From positions 79,237,971 through 79,301,970 of the forward strand of contig CM068387.1 of NCBI GenBank assembly GCA_034770075.1: 64,000 nt of DNA. Reading direction: 5' to 3'. Every line of letters starts with the position of its first letter. Positions within the stretch are counted from its first letter, which is position 1. The position numbers and the translations under genes were made by a program. This document shows positions 49,150 through 61,942 of the stretch, one piece after another. The DNA comes from Aralia elata (Eukaryota; Streptophyta; Magnoliopsida; Apiales; Araliaceae). The notes under the pieces are model-generated. The model made no database searches, was not told the origin of the DNA, and was given only the letters and a program-made list of their open reading frames with translations.

Positions 49150-51050
49150 TTTTAAATAAATTATACTATCTTTTACAAAATATATGTATATAATTTTGTT
49201 ATTTTTTATGGTGAATACTATAACTTGGGACTTGACTTGCTTGTTATAATACTTTCAGAGAAGTTTGTACACCGGACTTGCTTGTTATAATAATTTTATA
49301 TAACACGAAGAGTGCAAATTTAATTTTTGGGATGCTTTCATTTGAAATACAAACCCAATTTCAAAAACTTGTACCTAGCATCATAATGTCAAACTTGTTT
49401 ATGTTAAAGTTAAATAATTTTCTAAAAGTAATGAATTATTAAAGAGGACTTTAGTAGTGACATAAAGTATATTAAGCAGTAAAAGAATCGATATCACATC
49501 TTTTATGATTGTTACTTGTTGTTTCATAAAAAGAGTTTCATTCATAAATTTTATAAACTTTTGAAAAATATATATTTTATATTTACTCTTAAATTTATGA
49601 ATATTTAGATTAATAGTGATAAAATAATATATTAAAATTCTGACGATAAATTTAAAAATATTGTGTCGTTATATACCATATACAAATAAAAATGGTATTC
49701 TTTTATTGTGATATTTTTTTCTTGTTATTCTCCCGTTTATGGGAGCTTGTTTTTTCTTCTAGCAGGTGTTTTTTTCCTCCATGAAATGATTGATTTCTTT
49801 CGCTTTATGAGAATTTTATTTATCTCTTCTTATGAGATCTTATTTTAATTTTTTTTTTTGTTTTGTAGATTATTTTTTTTTTGCATGAACTATTTTTCTT
49901 TGCGTTGATAGTCAACGATAGATTTTTTTCAAATTTAAATATGGTGTTATCACGATGGCTTATTATTCTGTTTAAATATATATTTTTTATTAATTTTTTA
50001 GAAGTTTAATTTTATTTTAGATATATCTAATGCTCACTAGTTGTTGTTAAAATGTTAAATCTATTATTTATTTGAAAAAATTATTAATTTAATTCTTTTT
50101 ATCATTATAGGGTTTTTTTTCCCGTAACATGTTACATTTCAATATATCACTATTTTGAGACTGTTTCGAAAAAAAAATCAAATAAAATTTCTTTATGCTG
50201 AATTAAGATATATATTAAAGTTTGAATAGCATTATCTCCGTTTCAAAATAAGAGTCTCAAAGTTGAGTTTTAGAATTTAATATGTGATAGTTCATATTCA
50301 CAGTTGATTATAATCAATATAAGTGTGAAGATACTATAAAATATCTAAAAATACTAGTAATTATAATATTTATTATTTTTAAATTTTAAATAATTTACAT
50401 TAACACGTAAAAGAATTAAAATTTTAAGTTAAATAAGACAATATTTAAACATATTTGTTGTTAATAATAAACTTTAACGATTAAGGTTTGATATTAGTCT
50501 TTGAATTCCGCTACGTATTATGATAAATTTACGTTGAATTGTAATTGCAAACTTATCAACACACAAAATTAATAAAAATTAGAAGACCTCACTTATTACG
50601 TATCCCTTAAAAAAAATTATCACATATAACTGATAATTAAAAAATCGATCAAAACATATATATCATTTTCGATTTTCTATTAGGTGACAAAAAAAACATT
50701 GTAAAAGAATGGGCAAGGGGGTTCTGCTAAAATAGGTGGTATAATTGACATAACTACTTTCCCAAAAACCGAAACTGAATCACGGAGAGAGAGAAGATAA
50801 AAAGGTAGGTAAAGTTGATCCAGGAGGATTAGGGAGGGGAAGAAGGAGGCAATGGAATGGAGATAGCAGGGGAGGGGGTGCTGAAAAGCTGGGGAAAGTT
50901 GTTGTGGGGTGGGCTGTTCAGCGTGGCCCATCTCACTGACCACCACATGGGGTGGGAGGGAACAACTCAGATAAAGTAAATCACATTGCCGCCCTCCTTA
51001 GACTAGCCTTTGCGTACCTCCCTCCCTCCCTCCCCTATCTATATATCGTA
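49150..51050. other. Intergenic, no supported gene
   Basis: AT-rich DNA. A purine-rich patch at about 50780-50970 (GGAGGATTAGGGAGGGGAAG and GGGGTGGGCTGTTCAGCGTG) is more GC-rich than its surroundings. It is followed by a CCCTCCCTCCCTCCC run at about 51020. The open frame on the minus strand here has no family character. It could be a leader or promoter of an unseen gene, or nothing. Confidence 0.45.
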
Positions 51051-51055
51051 TTATA

Positions 51056-51417
51056 TACTCTTTTCGTCTCGTATTAAATGTTCTAATTAGTTTTGACACA
51101 TTAATAAATAATATTTTTTATTTAAATTATTCTTTTAATTATAGTATTTATTCATTTTTCTATAACATTAACATTAATTATTTCTTACATAAATAAAAGA
51201 GATATTATATTAATAATATGAGAGAGAAAATGATATAACAATACATCACTTTTCAATGTAAACCTTTTTATTATTTTTAAATTTTTAACAAAAGTTGACT
51301 AAAAAGATTATGAGTGTATAAGTAGAAAAATAAAATAAAAATAATTACTAATATAGAAATAAGACATTTATTGTAAAAAAAATTTAAAAAAAATTATAAC
51401 ATTTAATACGAGACTGT
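51056..51417. mobile_element. MITE with CGTCTCGTATTAAATGTT ends
   Basis: The left end CGTCTCGTATTAAATGTTCT is mirrored by AACATTTAATACGAGACTG at the right. TA precedes the left end. It looks like a Stowaway-type element of a family different from the 262-bp one. Confidence 0.7.
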
Positions 51418-51806
51418 TGAAGTTTATATAATATATATACACACTGTATATACATGTATATATATGGACTTGTTGTAATCATCACAATCATTCATTATGG
51501 TTCAAATATTATATAGGGACAATCAATTTATTTATTTTTATCGACAACATTTTTATCAGCCAGAATTACATTATATTACGGTCAAGTGACTATAACAATT
51601 ACAATCAAATTTTTATCCACAATGGCCATAGGCCCGTAGCTACTAGATTTTTGCACGTTCAGATTTATCTATAATGATTTAAAAATAAAACTTTCTTATG
51701 ATAATATAGTGCGATGAAATGAGACTTGTTTATCTCAACACAATATTACGAATTACACGATATATATTTAAGAAATAATAATATATCTATAAACACACTT
51801 AAATTG

Positions 51807-52068
51807 TACTCCCTCCGTCCCAAATTAATTACTTTTCTAGGACTTTTTTAAGTCAAATTGACTATTTTTAAAATTAATAATTAAGCATATATAAATATAT
51901 TTCTAAAATTATAAAAATTGAAATTAGTAATAAATTGTATATACTTTCTTTTGGTTATAATATCTTCACCTATATGTTAGCAAAACTAATAAAAAGATTA
52001 GTTTTAAAAATAGTCAATTTGACTTTAAAAAGTCCTAGAAATGCAATTAATTTGGGACGAAGGGAATA
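51807..52068. mobile_element. Stowaway MITE, 262-bp family, copy D
   Basis: Ends read TACTCCCTCCGTCCCAAATT and AATTTGGGACGAAGGGAATA with TA borders, the best preserved ends of the four copies. Just inside, AGGACTTTTTTAAGTC at the left pairs with GACTTTAAAAAGTCCT at the right. Confidence 0.9.
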
Positions 52069-52890
52069 ATTCAAAAAGTATAAAATAATAACAAAATATT
52101 TTTAACTTATCTCTTTATAATATTTTTTCTCTTATCATTTAATATTATTTTATACTTAAGTGTGTCTTTAAATGTATCTTTTGAGTATATACATAGATTT
52201 ATTTTAAATTTTTGTCTCAAATAATATATCATCATTACATTAATCGAATAGATTTCATACGATGGTTATATCATAAAATATTTCTAAAATATTTAATATT
52301 ATATAATTTGAAATTCATTTGAGATCCCGCGACATTATTCATGTTTAAATTTAAAATTTACACAAAATCATGAATAGCATGCTCCTCACAAATAAATATA
52401 GTAAAATATAGTGAAGAACATTGTGTCCGGAGACAGATAGACATATACATAGACGAAGCTGCAAGGAATGAATTCAATGAACAGATGAAGCATGCGCATC
52501 CGTACTATTGGGCATAATTAAAACAAAGTAACATAGACCTTCCTTCTTCTTTTTTTTCCATTTTCCCTTTTTTATTTAACAAAAAAATACCCGCAAGCAT
52601 TGTACTTTTTGAATGTGCGCAAGTGCAGGGAAAACATTTGGTTCCAGAACATCTCTATGAAATTATACGATGGTGTTCATTTGCACTAAAACCACCCCTG
52701 CAGGTTTAACCTTAGTCTTAGCCTTCCTTTTAGACTGAGGAGTACCTTAATTATTGATTTTGTCTGACTGCTAGCTTTTATGGTCTCGGGGATAGTAGGG
52801 CCTTTTCGGGAATGATTTTTTTTTTTTTGATTTAAAGTTAAAATTTTAATAGATTTATAAGTTAAAATTTTGGTAGATTTATAAGTAATA

Positions 52891-53247
52891 CTATTCGGCA
52901 TCATTTTTACTTATAAGTCGGAAATTACAAGTAATAGTTGTGGATGTGTTCGGCTAATAATGACTTATAAGTTAAAATAAAATAAAAAGATTACTAAACT
53001 GTCCTTCAGTAAGAAGAACATTAAAAATAAAAGAGAGCATTTATGTCATTTCATAGTCGTTGACCAACTTAAAAAAAATGACTTATAAGTCATTTTTTAA
53101 GCAACTAAAGGGTACTTATTGTTTTTGACTTTTTTTTCAACTTATAAATAAAAAAAAATGTTATTCCCGAACATTTTTAACATTTTTTTTGGCTAAACTA
53201 CTTATAAGTTGGGTTGACCAACTTATAAGTAGCACCGAACAGGGCCG
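52891..53247. mobile_element. hAT-type MITE with TTATAAGT subterminal repeats
   Basis: The left end (ATTCGGCATCATTTTTACTTATAAGT) and the right end on the minus strand (CCTGTTCGGTGCTACTTATAAGT, given here in parts) match. Six or more ACTTATAAGT copies lie inside. The pattern is common in eudicot hAT MITEs. No clear 8-bp target duplication was found. Confidence 0.65.
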
Positions 53248-53550
53248 TAATGTTTTGTAAGTTTGAATACAATTTTTTGTGCAGCTCGTTTGATATTTAA
53301 GTTAAATAAGCACCGCTTGAAAAAAACTACTTAAAACAAACAAGATTTTAAAGTATCTTTAAACTTTCAAACGTATCACATACACTAAACGTACAAAACA
53401 TCCTATAACCAAATAAGCACGTCACGAGTTTCTGCAGTTTTTGCCTTTCTGTTTCCAAGATGAGTCGTCTGCAGTCTGCGCGCACACAAACATAATTGCA
53501 TACATACATCCATATACATAAACAAGATGGAAACTAATATAAACTTGGTT

Positions 53551-56330
53551 TGTAATAACGCATATTTTTGTTAATAATTAAATATTAATTGATTTCATTT
53601 ATAATAATATAATTGAATTAGAAAAGGTAAATTACTATTTTTTTTCTTCCTTGTTTTGTTTGGATAGTTAAATTCTTTTAGTAGATAATTAAATAATTGA
53701 TTAAATTAAAATTGAGTAGTCCATTAGGGTTTTGGTAACTCTCATATTGATTCCTATTTATATTTAAAGAGTGATGATGTAACCCTAAGCCTATTCTAAT
53801 TTGGTTAGTTGAATTCCCGCGTAGAATAATCATACGCACTGCAGCTCATTAGAAAAATCATAAATAATTCATCCGATGTCGGAATTGAGTGAATCCAAAG
53901 CCTATTTCTTCAGTTTTTCGTTCTCTACAATTCTAAAGAGTTAGAAGAGTTATTTGACATCATATTTATGTCTGAAATTACTGGAAACCACAATATGTTC
54001 TAATTCCCGCGACTATTTTTAACATCGTTTTAAAAATTCGTAACTCAGTCATATTAACTCCGAATCGAGTGATTCTTGAGCCTATTTCGTGTATCTTTTC
54101 GAGAGCTACAATTTTCATGAGACATGAAGAGATTTTGAAGATTCTAGAAGACCCGCAAGTCAGATTATTTACTGTTGTGTATTGAAGAAAGGTGAACAAG
54201 GGAGGTAAATATTATTTCGTATTTTGATTTCAAGTTTAGTTATGAGAATTTTTAAATTAGTGATTATTTTTAAATAAAATATAGACATGAAATTAGATAT
54301 CATGATAATCGAAAAGAGGAGATAAATTTATACAGAAGAATATAATTTGATTGAACGTAAACGTTAAAATCTGAAAATCAGTTTTCTATATTTTTAGGTA
54401 TAATTGTGTGGGTTATATCTATTAATCCGACCGTTGGATCGTTATAATTTTTGGATATGTTATACATATATAAGCTTAGAATATATTCACTAATTTTGAA
54501 CCGTTAAAGATTAACGTATGATTTGTTATGAATTTTAAGAAAGGGCTGATCTAAAATTTTTGTAGCAGAATTTTCAGCAACAAGTTCTAATATTTAAAAG
54601 TGTATGATTTAATGATTTTAAATCCGATTTGGATAATTCTTGAGGCTAAATTAGAATGTTTGAAGTCTAATTTCTGTTAAAATTAGTTAATTTGACAAAT
54701 AAGTTTTAGTTAATGGTGATAGACTGACGTATTAAAAATAGTTGCTATATTGGGGTTTTAAGATTTCTTAAGTTTTATTATTGACTTTTAAATTTTGAAA
54801 TATTAATAGTGATCTAAGGCGATAATTAAAGGTATCTTAAGTGAGTTACGAATTATTATGGAATTATTAGTTTGGATTATATTTAATTCGAGGCGAATAT
54901 ATTTAGGTGGTGATTAAGATTTCGTATTTGATATCGTTGGCATTGGAGGTTAAGATTTTGTGGAGTGTGATATAAGTGCTTTTGCATATCAGGTACGGAT
55001 TTCGTACTCCACTCCTCTGATTATTGATTCTATATATCTTGTGATATCTCGTTATCCGTTATATTTTTCTTATATTCCTGTTGACACTCTTGAATAGAAG
55101 TTTGATCTTTAATACTTTGATTTTATTCTATAATTTAAACTCCTTTCCTTCTATTATAATTTGAACATATTCCATAGTTTTTCAGCGATACTCTCAGCAT
55201 ACTGATTTGTTTATTTTGCTAATCGTTTAAAATTTGGTACTCACTTAATTATTTCGTTTCTAATTAGATCCTTATTTTGCTTTGGTTTGATCTAGATGTT
55301 CCAAACTCCATATTTTGTAATCTTTTGAATTTATTCTTCATGCATAAAACTTTATTGATCTTTGTAGAGCGGTACATGTTGTTACCTTCTTTTGGAGACA
55401 TTATGTTTATGATTTGGTTTGGTTCAACATGTACGTTTAGAACCCTTTGTTGGTATTATGTTGCATGTGTTGTGACATCATATCTTTGTAGAATAAGCGA
55501 TAGAGTATACCTGAGCTATAACCACCTGTGGGGGTACCACAGGCATGTCGTCTCGGCACGAGAGACATAACACTTTTCGTGGCGGTGTGATCAGTCCACG
55601 ACGTCTCCGTTTTGGGCTCCGGAGGAAATGGGCCATTTGGTGTTTTTGTTTTGGGAGGCGTATGGGTCGACCCTAGTTTCTGTTTTGCGGATTGGTGATG
55701 TTGTGCCAAACACACCTTCCGATTTTGCATACATTTGGATCTGCAGTCCAATGTGTGATTTGCCTATGTGAGCATTATTTGACTTGCCTATGTGGCAAGA
55801 TATATTTCTGAGCTCAGTATGAAACAACACTCAGCCATTTGATTCAGCCTATTATTTCATTGTGTTAGTTTTGTTCGTTTAAATTCAATTCATTTAATTG
55901 AGTTAGATATTTGAGTTCATTATTTCTGTACTCTTCGGTTTGTTTCGTTAATTCTGTTGATTCAGATATATTCTATTCAGATCTTGGGAGGTTATATATA
56001 TTTTTTCCCTCTCAACCTTGTTTAGTATTTTGTCTCAATTGTTTCCGTATTTCAGTTGTAAATCTTTGCATATCTATATCCGTACTGGGCATTTGGCTCA
56101 TGCTGTGTTTTTCTTCCGGCAGGTTTGCAGGGGTGATTCAGGACTAGTGTGATGGGAGAATTGCCTTTGACCATTTAGGTTTATTTGATTTTAGGTTTTG
56201 ATTATTTTGTCTTCTTTTGGAAAATGGTATTCAGTTCATCATTGATGGTGTGTCATTATTATATACTTTGAAATTATTAGTGAAATACAATGACCTGGGG
56301 GTGTGCACTCATTGACCACACACTCGCTAC
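53551..56330 (+). mobile_element. LTR-retrotransposon-like repeat, copy 2 (possible solo LTR)
   Basis: From about 54780 to 56290 this matches the segment at 1-1435 along its length. The probable left end TGTAATAACGCATATTTTTG at 53551 resembles starts of gypsy chromovirus LTRs. The right end is unclear (homology fades near 56290) and no target duplication was found. No reverse transcriptase or integrase is present. Landmarks include GTAGAGCGGTACATGTTGTT near 55366 and GTGTGATCAGTCCACGACGT near 55585. Confidence 0.5.
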
Positions 56331-56339
56331 CTAAGTAGG

Positions 56340-57456
56340 TAATTTAATCGCCACGCCATCAATAGAATGCTTCATGTTTACTTTTCTTGCTAAAACTAAA
56401 ATACAACGGCAGCCTAAATGTGAAATTATGAATACAGAAAAGAAAAGCAAGACAACATGGGACTCTTAATCTAGGAGCCAACTTCCCTTACACTTTCAAA
56501 GTGCAAACCTAATGATTATGTCCTTGTTAATAATGTCCACAAGGACCACAACTAACAGACCAGGCCCATAGAACCAAAACAAAAATTGAGTTTTACTAGT
56601 TCCTTTGCACATATGACAAATCCTACATTGTGGATGACACCTACATCTTATGGTATTCACACAAAATGTCAGGTGTCACTGATAATTATTATTAAAGCCA
56701 AACTTTCCTAGAAAACTTGCATATTACCATCCCAACCCCCCAACCCCACCCTTAGCCTACCCCTACCCCTTTTTGCCCTCTTCGAATGGATGGAGCACTT
56801 CATGATTTTTGCTCAAGTCCATATTCCACCCTTCCCTGGTAAAGTAAATGAAGCTGCTATGCAGTAATGCATATGAACAATCTTTTTTTGTACAAGAAAC
56901 AATTTTTAGAAGTAAATTTCCTCACAACTACTTTTTGAACGAGCGATCAGCTAAGTTAGTTTACACCATTCTCCAAATATGATGTTCTCGCAACTAATTT
57001 TTGTGCGACCAATTCAAACAAAGGTAAAAAGTAAGAATCACACATTTTTTAAAATCAAGAAATACCATTCCAATAATAAAACAGTAGACGGATACAGTTT
57101 ATGTCGACGTGAAAGGCATTAACACACACGTTCACCAGGACTGTGTCTAGAAAAACTACATGGCCTAGAACAGGGACTGTTAAATCGTCTAAATAATGTG
57201 ATCAAGCCATGACTGGGAAAACCCACCTGCAATATCGAAAGTAATACTCCACATCTGGCACCAAAAGATGAAATACCAGAACATGTATTCAGAAGCTCTA
57301 TCCACTTCTTAAAATCAAAAGTAATATAAGCAATTTTGCTACAGCTAAGCCTGTGTTTCCTGTCATCTTCAACACTGAAATTAAGATCTAAGGACCTTAA
57401 AAAAAACAAAAAGGATAGATTGATACACTTTGGTACCTTGTGCTTTAATCAAGGCT
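56340..57456. other. 3' flank of the XS-domain gene, no supported gene
   Basis: The minus-strand open frame at 57119-57409 has no family character and is probably 3' UTR or chance. A C-rich patch (CCAACCCCCCAACCCCACCC) lies near 56730. Confidence 0.5.
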
Positions 57457-60400
57457 TTACTTGAATGTCTTGTATTCCCTCTTGCTCTCGATTACAACCT
57501 TCTTCCTCGTCTCAAAATCAACCCTGTCAAGATCGGAAACAGTACCTAGATAACCATAAAGGATTCTTTCCTTCTCCCCTGTATTCTTGTCAACCCTCAC
57601 AAGGTTTGGATTGTTCTCCTCATCCTTGGTTGATGCCAAGGTCTGCACAACAGCCCAACTCCGCCGCCCACGGTTATCTTTCTCGAAGAATTCTGCTAGT
57701 CGCATTGCCTCACCAAGCCCTGAATGATCACCAGCATACTTAACCAGCGTAATGCCCAGATGTCCCTCTCTCCCGTACAAGGACTTTGACTTGCCAACAC
57801 TGAATCCAAGATCTGGAAAACAACAGTCATAAAAGATGCAGAAAGAAAATGTCAAGAACTACACTCTCTTCAACAATGAAGGTATAAATAAGCCACTACA
57901 TAAGTAAACATGGATTATCTCCTAAACCATCAGTGAACCACAATTCCAAATCATGTCAGCATAAATCTCTGACCCCATTCTTTCTAGCAACGGGACACAA
58001 TTAAATGTGATACTCCAGTAAAATATAATCTAGGCACTCACACATGCTCACTCCATTTTCTACCGACTGTAGTAACTTGTTCAAATAAGGCTATCACCCA
58101 TTACTATTGTGTTGATGATTCCATCATACATGGAGAAGGATGGACCATTTCCTAGAACAGTTTGAAAATAGGAAGGATTGTAACAAGGCAAAAAACCAAG
58201 AATGACGGCAGAAGGGGATAAATAATAACAAAATTACATGACAATCAAGTATTAACATTAGAACTGAACATCACTTGTCACCATTTCCAAAAGAAGGATA
58301 AGAATAATTTCATCAGAACACAAAGTAATTAAGAGATAATTAGTCTTTAAATAATGATAAAATAAACAGCTCAATGAGGAAAAAAAATTAGAGACTAGTA
58401 CAACGAAAGACAAAGGGCACTGTTCTAATCCTGATGGGTTTTGAACTTTTCAATTTCCAAACAGTAACGAGCAGCATAAACAAAACAGAAGCAGAGTTAA
58501 ATCCATCATTGCCCAGGAGGCACTCACTTGAAGAGCTAATCAAGCACCTAATAAATTAAGCCATCTGATGCAATTTTACAAGTAAACCATCAACTAGGAA
58601 TATACACGAATATAATAGTGAAAGAACTAATTGGAATGTATGAAAAAGAAAATTCCTCATTGTCCATTCTCTTAGGGAGGGTCAAAACGAATGTATAACA
58701 TCACAAGTGGGGAGGCTTATCAAAAAAGTGGGGAAATTATGCATTCTATCGTATAGGTAAGTGTTCACATGAGTGGGATAAAGATAAAATCTTAAAGGCC
58801 TTGTGCAAAATAATAATAATAGCCTGTGTGGGTTTAAAAGAAAATCCTAAAATCTCGGGATCATGGCCCCACAAGTGAAGCCTCTTCAGCTGATGTTGTA
58901 GATTTTATGGCCATTCAATCCAAGAGGTAGCAACTAATAGATTTGATAAAGCATCCCACTTTTGAGCATAATATAAACACTGAAAATAGGATCATTGAAG
59001 GAAAATCACCCTTGATCCTCCCCGTCACACACAAACACCCATGCATACTGCATTCAAGATTAGGATCCAGCAATATAAAATCAATAACCACCCTTAATTC
59101 CAAGCTCACCCATTGAACAGAACAACAATAATTGTATTACATATTAGAAAATAAACAGAAAAGAAATATGATGCATCCATCTAATTTGATGTAATGGATT
59201 AATGATTTTCCATAGATCAACACCCAATAGACAGCATAATAATACATAGAATGTTCCCTCTTAAAGGCCCCAATACCCAGGTTCGTCTTTCTCTGTTATG
59301 TTCTATCCAAATGAGAGAATCCTCACTTGCAGGAACATTGATCCGATGGGGCCTCGTGTTCCTCATGTAGTGGGGTCTTCGTGGGCAACGCGAATAGTCT
59401 ATTGTTTGACTGGTCTAACATTTACTTTTTGTTTTGGTTACATGCTCTGCTATAATTTCTGTACAGGCTCTATAGGTGAAACTTTACCACAACTGGAGGA
59501 CCATATTTAAAGATCAACGTAATTCTAGCTCAAACAAATATTTGGTGCCAACTCAGGGCTATGACATAGCTTCTCCCAGTTATATATGTGATCCTAACAC
59601 CCAGTACTGAAGAACGAAAAAGAAAACCGTGCACAACACCTGATGTCTAAAACCAATCAACAATTTTCTACACAGGAGAGTTTGTTACTGAATTCCATAT
59701 TAAAAATATATTATTTCCCACTTACATTACAATAAAATTCTTAAACTCAAAACTCTGAAATGACTCGACTTCAAATCAGAAACACAATGGAGACAAGGTA
59801 AAAGATTATAACTTGCTGTCACTACACTTTTTAGTTAGACAGTTAAGTAGGTTGAACTTTGAACAATGTCATCGAACCAGTAACATGCTGATAGAAGTCT
59901 AAATTTAGTTTAAATCCTTTTTAAATCCCAAGCAATGTGACCATACCATACACCTGTCTCGCCATAACACCTTTGGAATTTGGAAGCAAAACCCACATAA
60001 TGTATCTTCAATAACCAACATTGCCTGATATGTTAGTTGATACACCCAACAGGGAGTCACCCTCAGGTTACCATCTCCAACGACTACTTTGTTAGGCTGC
60101 ATAAGGCGGAAAGAATTTTCGAGATATTAAAAAAATGTTCATTGTGTTACTTGTATGAATAATCCGATCCCACAATAATCTCTCTAGACTATTAAGATAG
60201 ACAGCCTACAATTCATATCCTTATCCTATTTGATACCATTGATCATCTGATCATAGATATGACTTTGTACAAACATAAATTTCATCCAATGAATGCTTAG
60301 AGAATGAAAATTATAACATGAGTAGAAATGGAATATTAATATTTCCACAAAGCGAAAGCATACACAAGCAAAAATGATAGTTATGGTACTAGAGAAGTAC

Positions 60401-61942
60401 GCCGGACAGGTGGGAACTTTAATTACTTGAGACCGGCTTTCTCCAACTATGTACTTGAATTCATTCGAGTTGAGAGTTCAACTCGAGCTCGAGAAGAAAA
60501 TGGTATACTCCAAGAAAAAAAAAACCCAACCCCCAGCCCCCCCAAAAAAACCCCATACGACCAGGCCTAATACAGATTTGAGTTCATCCCCTGAACTTAA
60601 ACAAAGATCAATCACCTTTAATGCAAGTTATGAGCAATTTTTAACCTGCACGCAACTTTTACAACCACGCGGTTGAGCTTGACTAGCAGAGCAGCAACCA
60701 CATAGAAAAGATCTTTTCCATGTTTATATATATGCAAATAAACAAAAGAATCGTAATAATACAAAACTGGCTCTGGTTAAATAATATTTGTAACCGAATT
60801 CAGAACTAAGCTCATTTTTGTATGAGTTTAGTTTCTATTCTACAAGTTAATTTCCATCATTTCTTTGACTGCCACTTGCTAACCTAAAACCATTCCACAT
60901 CCTGATAAGTGAATTGTCAGGTGAAAACGAGGATTGAACAAGAGAAATCCAATGCAGTACACCAATGTCAAAATTGTTAGCTCATTCCTCTCCCTTCTAT
61001 AAGAGAGTGCAACTCACCCGTAGTTGGGATGAGAAACTGTATATGATGTAAATGCAGATGTTAAAACCATCTAACAGTAACGTCTTTCAAATAGAGAAGG
61101 AAGAGGTAAAGAAAAATGGTATCACAAAGATAGTCGAATTCCCTACCCATAGAAGATTGCCCATACGACCAGAGACTCTTGAGCAACCACAGAAGAGTAG
61201 CACAACAAAAAACAGAAAGAGAGACCAAGTAACTAAGTATAAAGACATAAAAGCTCACGATATTAGACAGAAATTAGAAAGATGAAGGAAACATACTAGT
61301 TTTAATATGGAAGATAGTAAAGACGGGACATAAAAAAATGTGCAGGAAGAAAAAGAAGAATGAAATTAGCAAAAAAAAAAAAAAGAATGAAGATGGGGAA
61401 AAAATTAAGAAGGTGATGTGCAAACTCGGACGAAGATCATAAAAAAGGAAGGAATCTGTTAAGAGGGATAAAGATATAACAAATCAACGCACCACAGAAG
61501 ATTAAAGCAGATCCTAGTCTTCTACTGACCATGATAAGAGTCAAACTAGGATCACCATGAAAAAAATCTTGAAGGAGTGCCTCACTGATAAAAAGCTTCA
61601 TAAAGAAAACAAAGTATAAATGAGTAAACTATACCTCTAAGTTTATTGTCCATTGCTTTGTTTCCCAAACCCTCAATGCGCCCATCTCTACCCTTTCCTG
61701 TCATGGTATTATGAATGATCACCAATGGTGGCCACATAATGAGATCATCCTGGTTTGCTGCTGCTTCATCAGCAGATAATAATTGATAGGCCTTTGAGTT
61801 ATCAGGAGGCATCAAATAGTTCCAGCCCATAAGTATGCACAAAACTTTGTGTAAGCCCAAGTGATCCACAAGCAGGTCAGCATTATCTGAGTTGTATGTG
61901 TGCATAATAAGGCCATGCATATCTGGAAAATCTTTGGAAGAC
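57457..61942 (-). CDS. XS-domain protein (SGS3-related family), 3' exons only
   Basis: Two exons are visible, 61635-61942 and 57457-57812, joined in phase across a 3.8-kb intron. They give about 220 C-terminal residues. The first exon enters in phase 2 after a CATACAG acceptor, so at least one upstream exon lies beyond the window or is unrecognised. Residues KDFPDMHGLIMHTYNSDN and LVDHLGLHKVLCILMGWN look like the tail of a zinc-finger-XS region. The XS domain follows: LIMWPPLVIIHNT, GRIEGLGNKAMDNKLRDLGF, YGREGHLGITLVKY and AEFFEKDNRGRRSWAVV. XS domains bind RNA in SGS3 and FDM proteins of small-RNA pathways; this is family knowledge. No XH domain follows: the protein ends KREYKTFK. It therefore differs from FDM proteins and resembles the single-XS group such as At3g22430 (from memory). 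Confidence 0.85.

Noticed and set aside
50680..50946. Minus-strand open frame, and a possible miRNA precursor in the purine-rich patch
   Set aside because: The peptide has no family character. No stable stem pairing and no match to a known plant miRNA could be found by eye.
55437..55830. Minus-strand open frames in the LTR-like repeat
   Set aside because: The related copy near 700-1000 does not keep them open, so they are chance frames in repeat DNA.
57119..57409. Open frame downstream of the XS-domain gene as a further exon
   Set aside because: The XS gene already stops at 57457-57459 in a family-like ending, and the peptide here has no recognisable motif.
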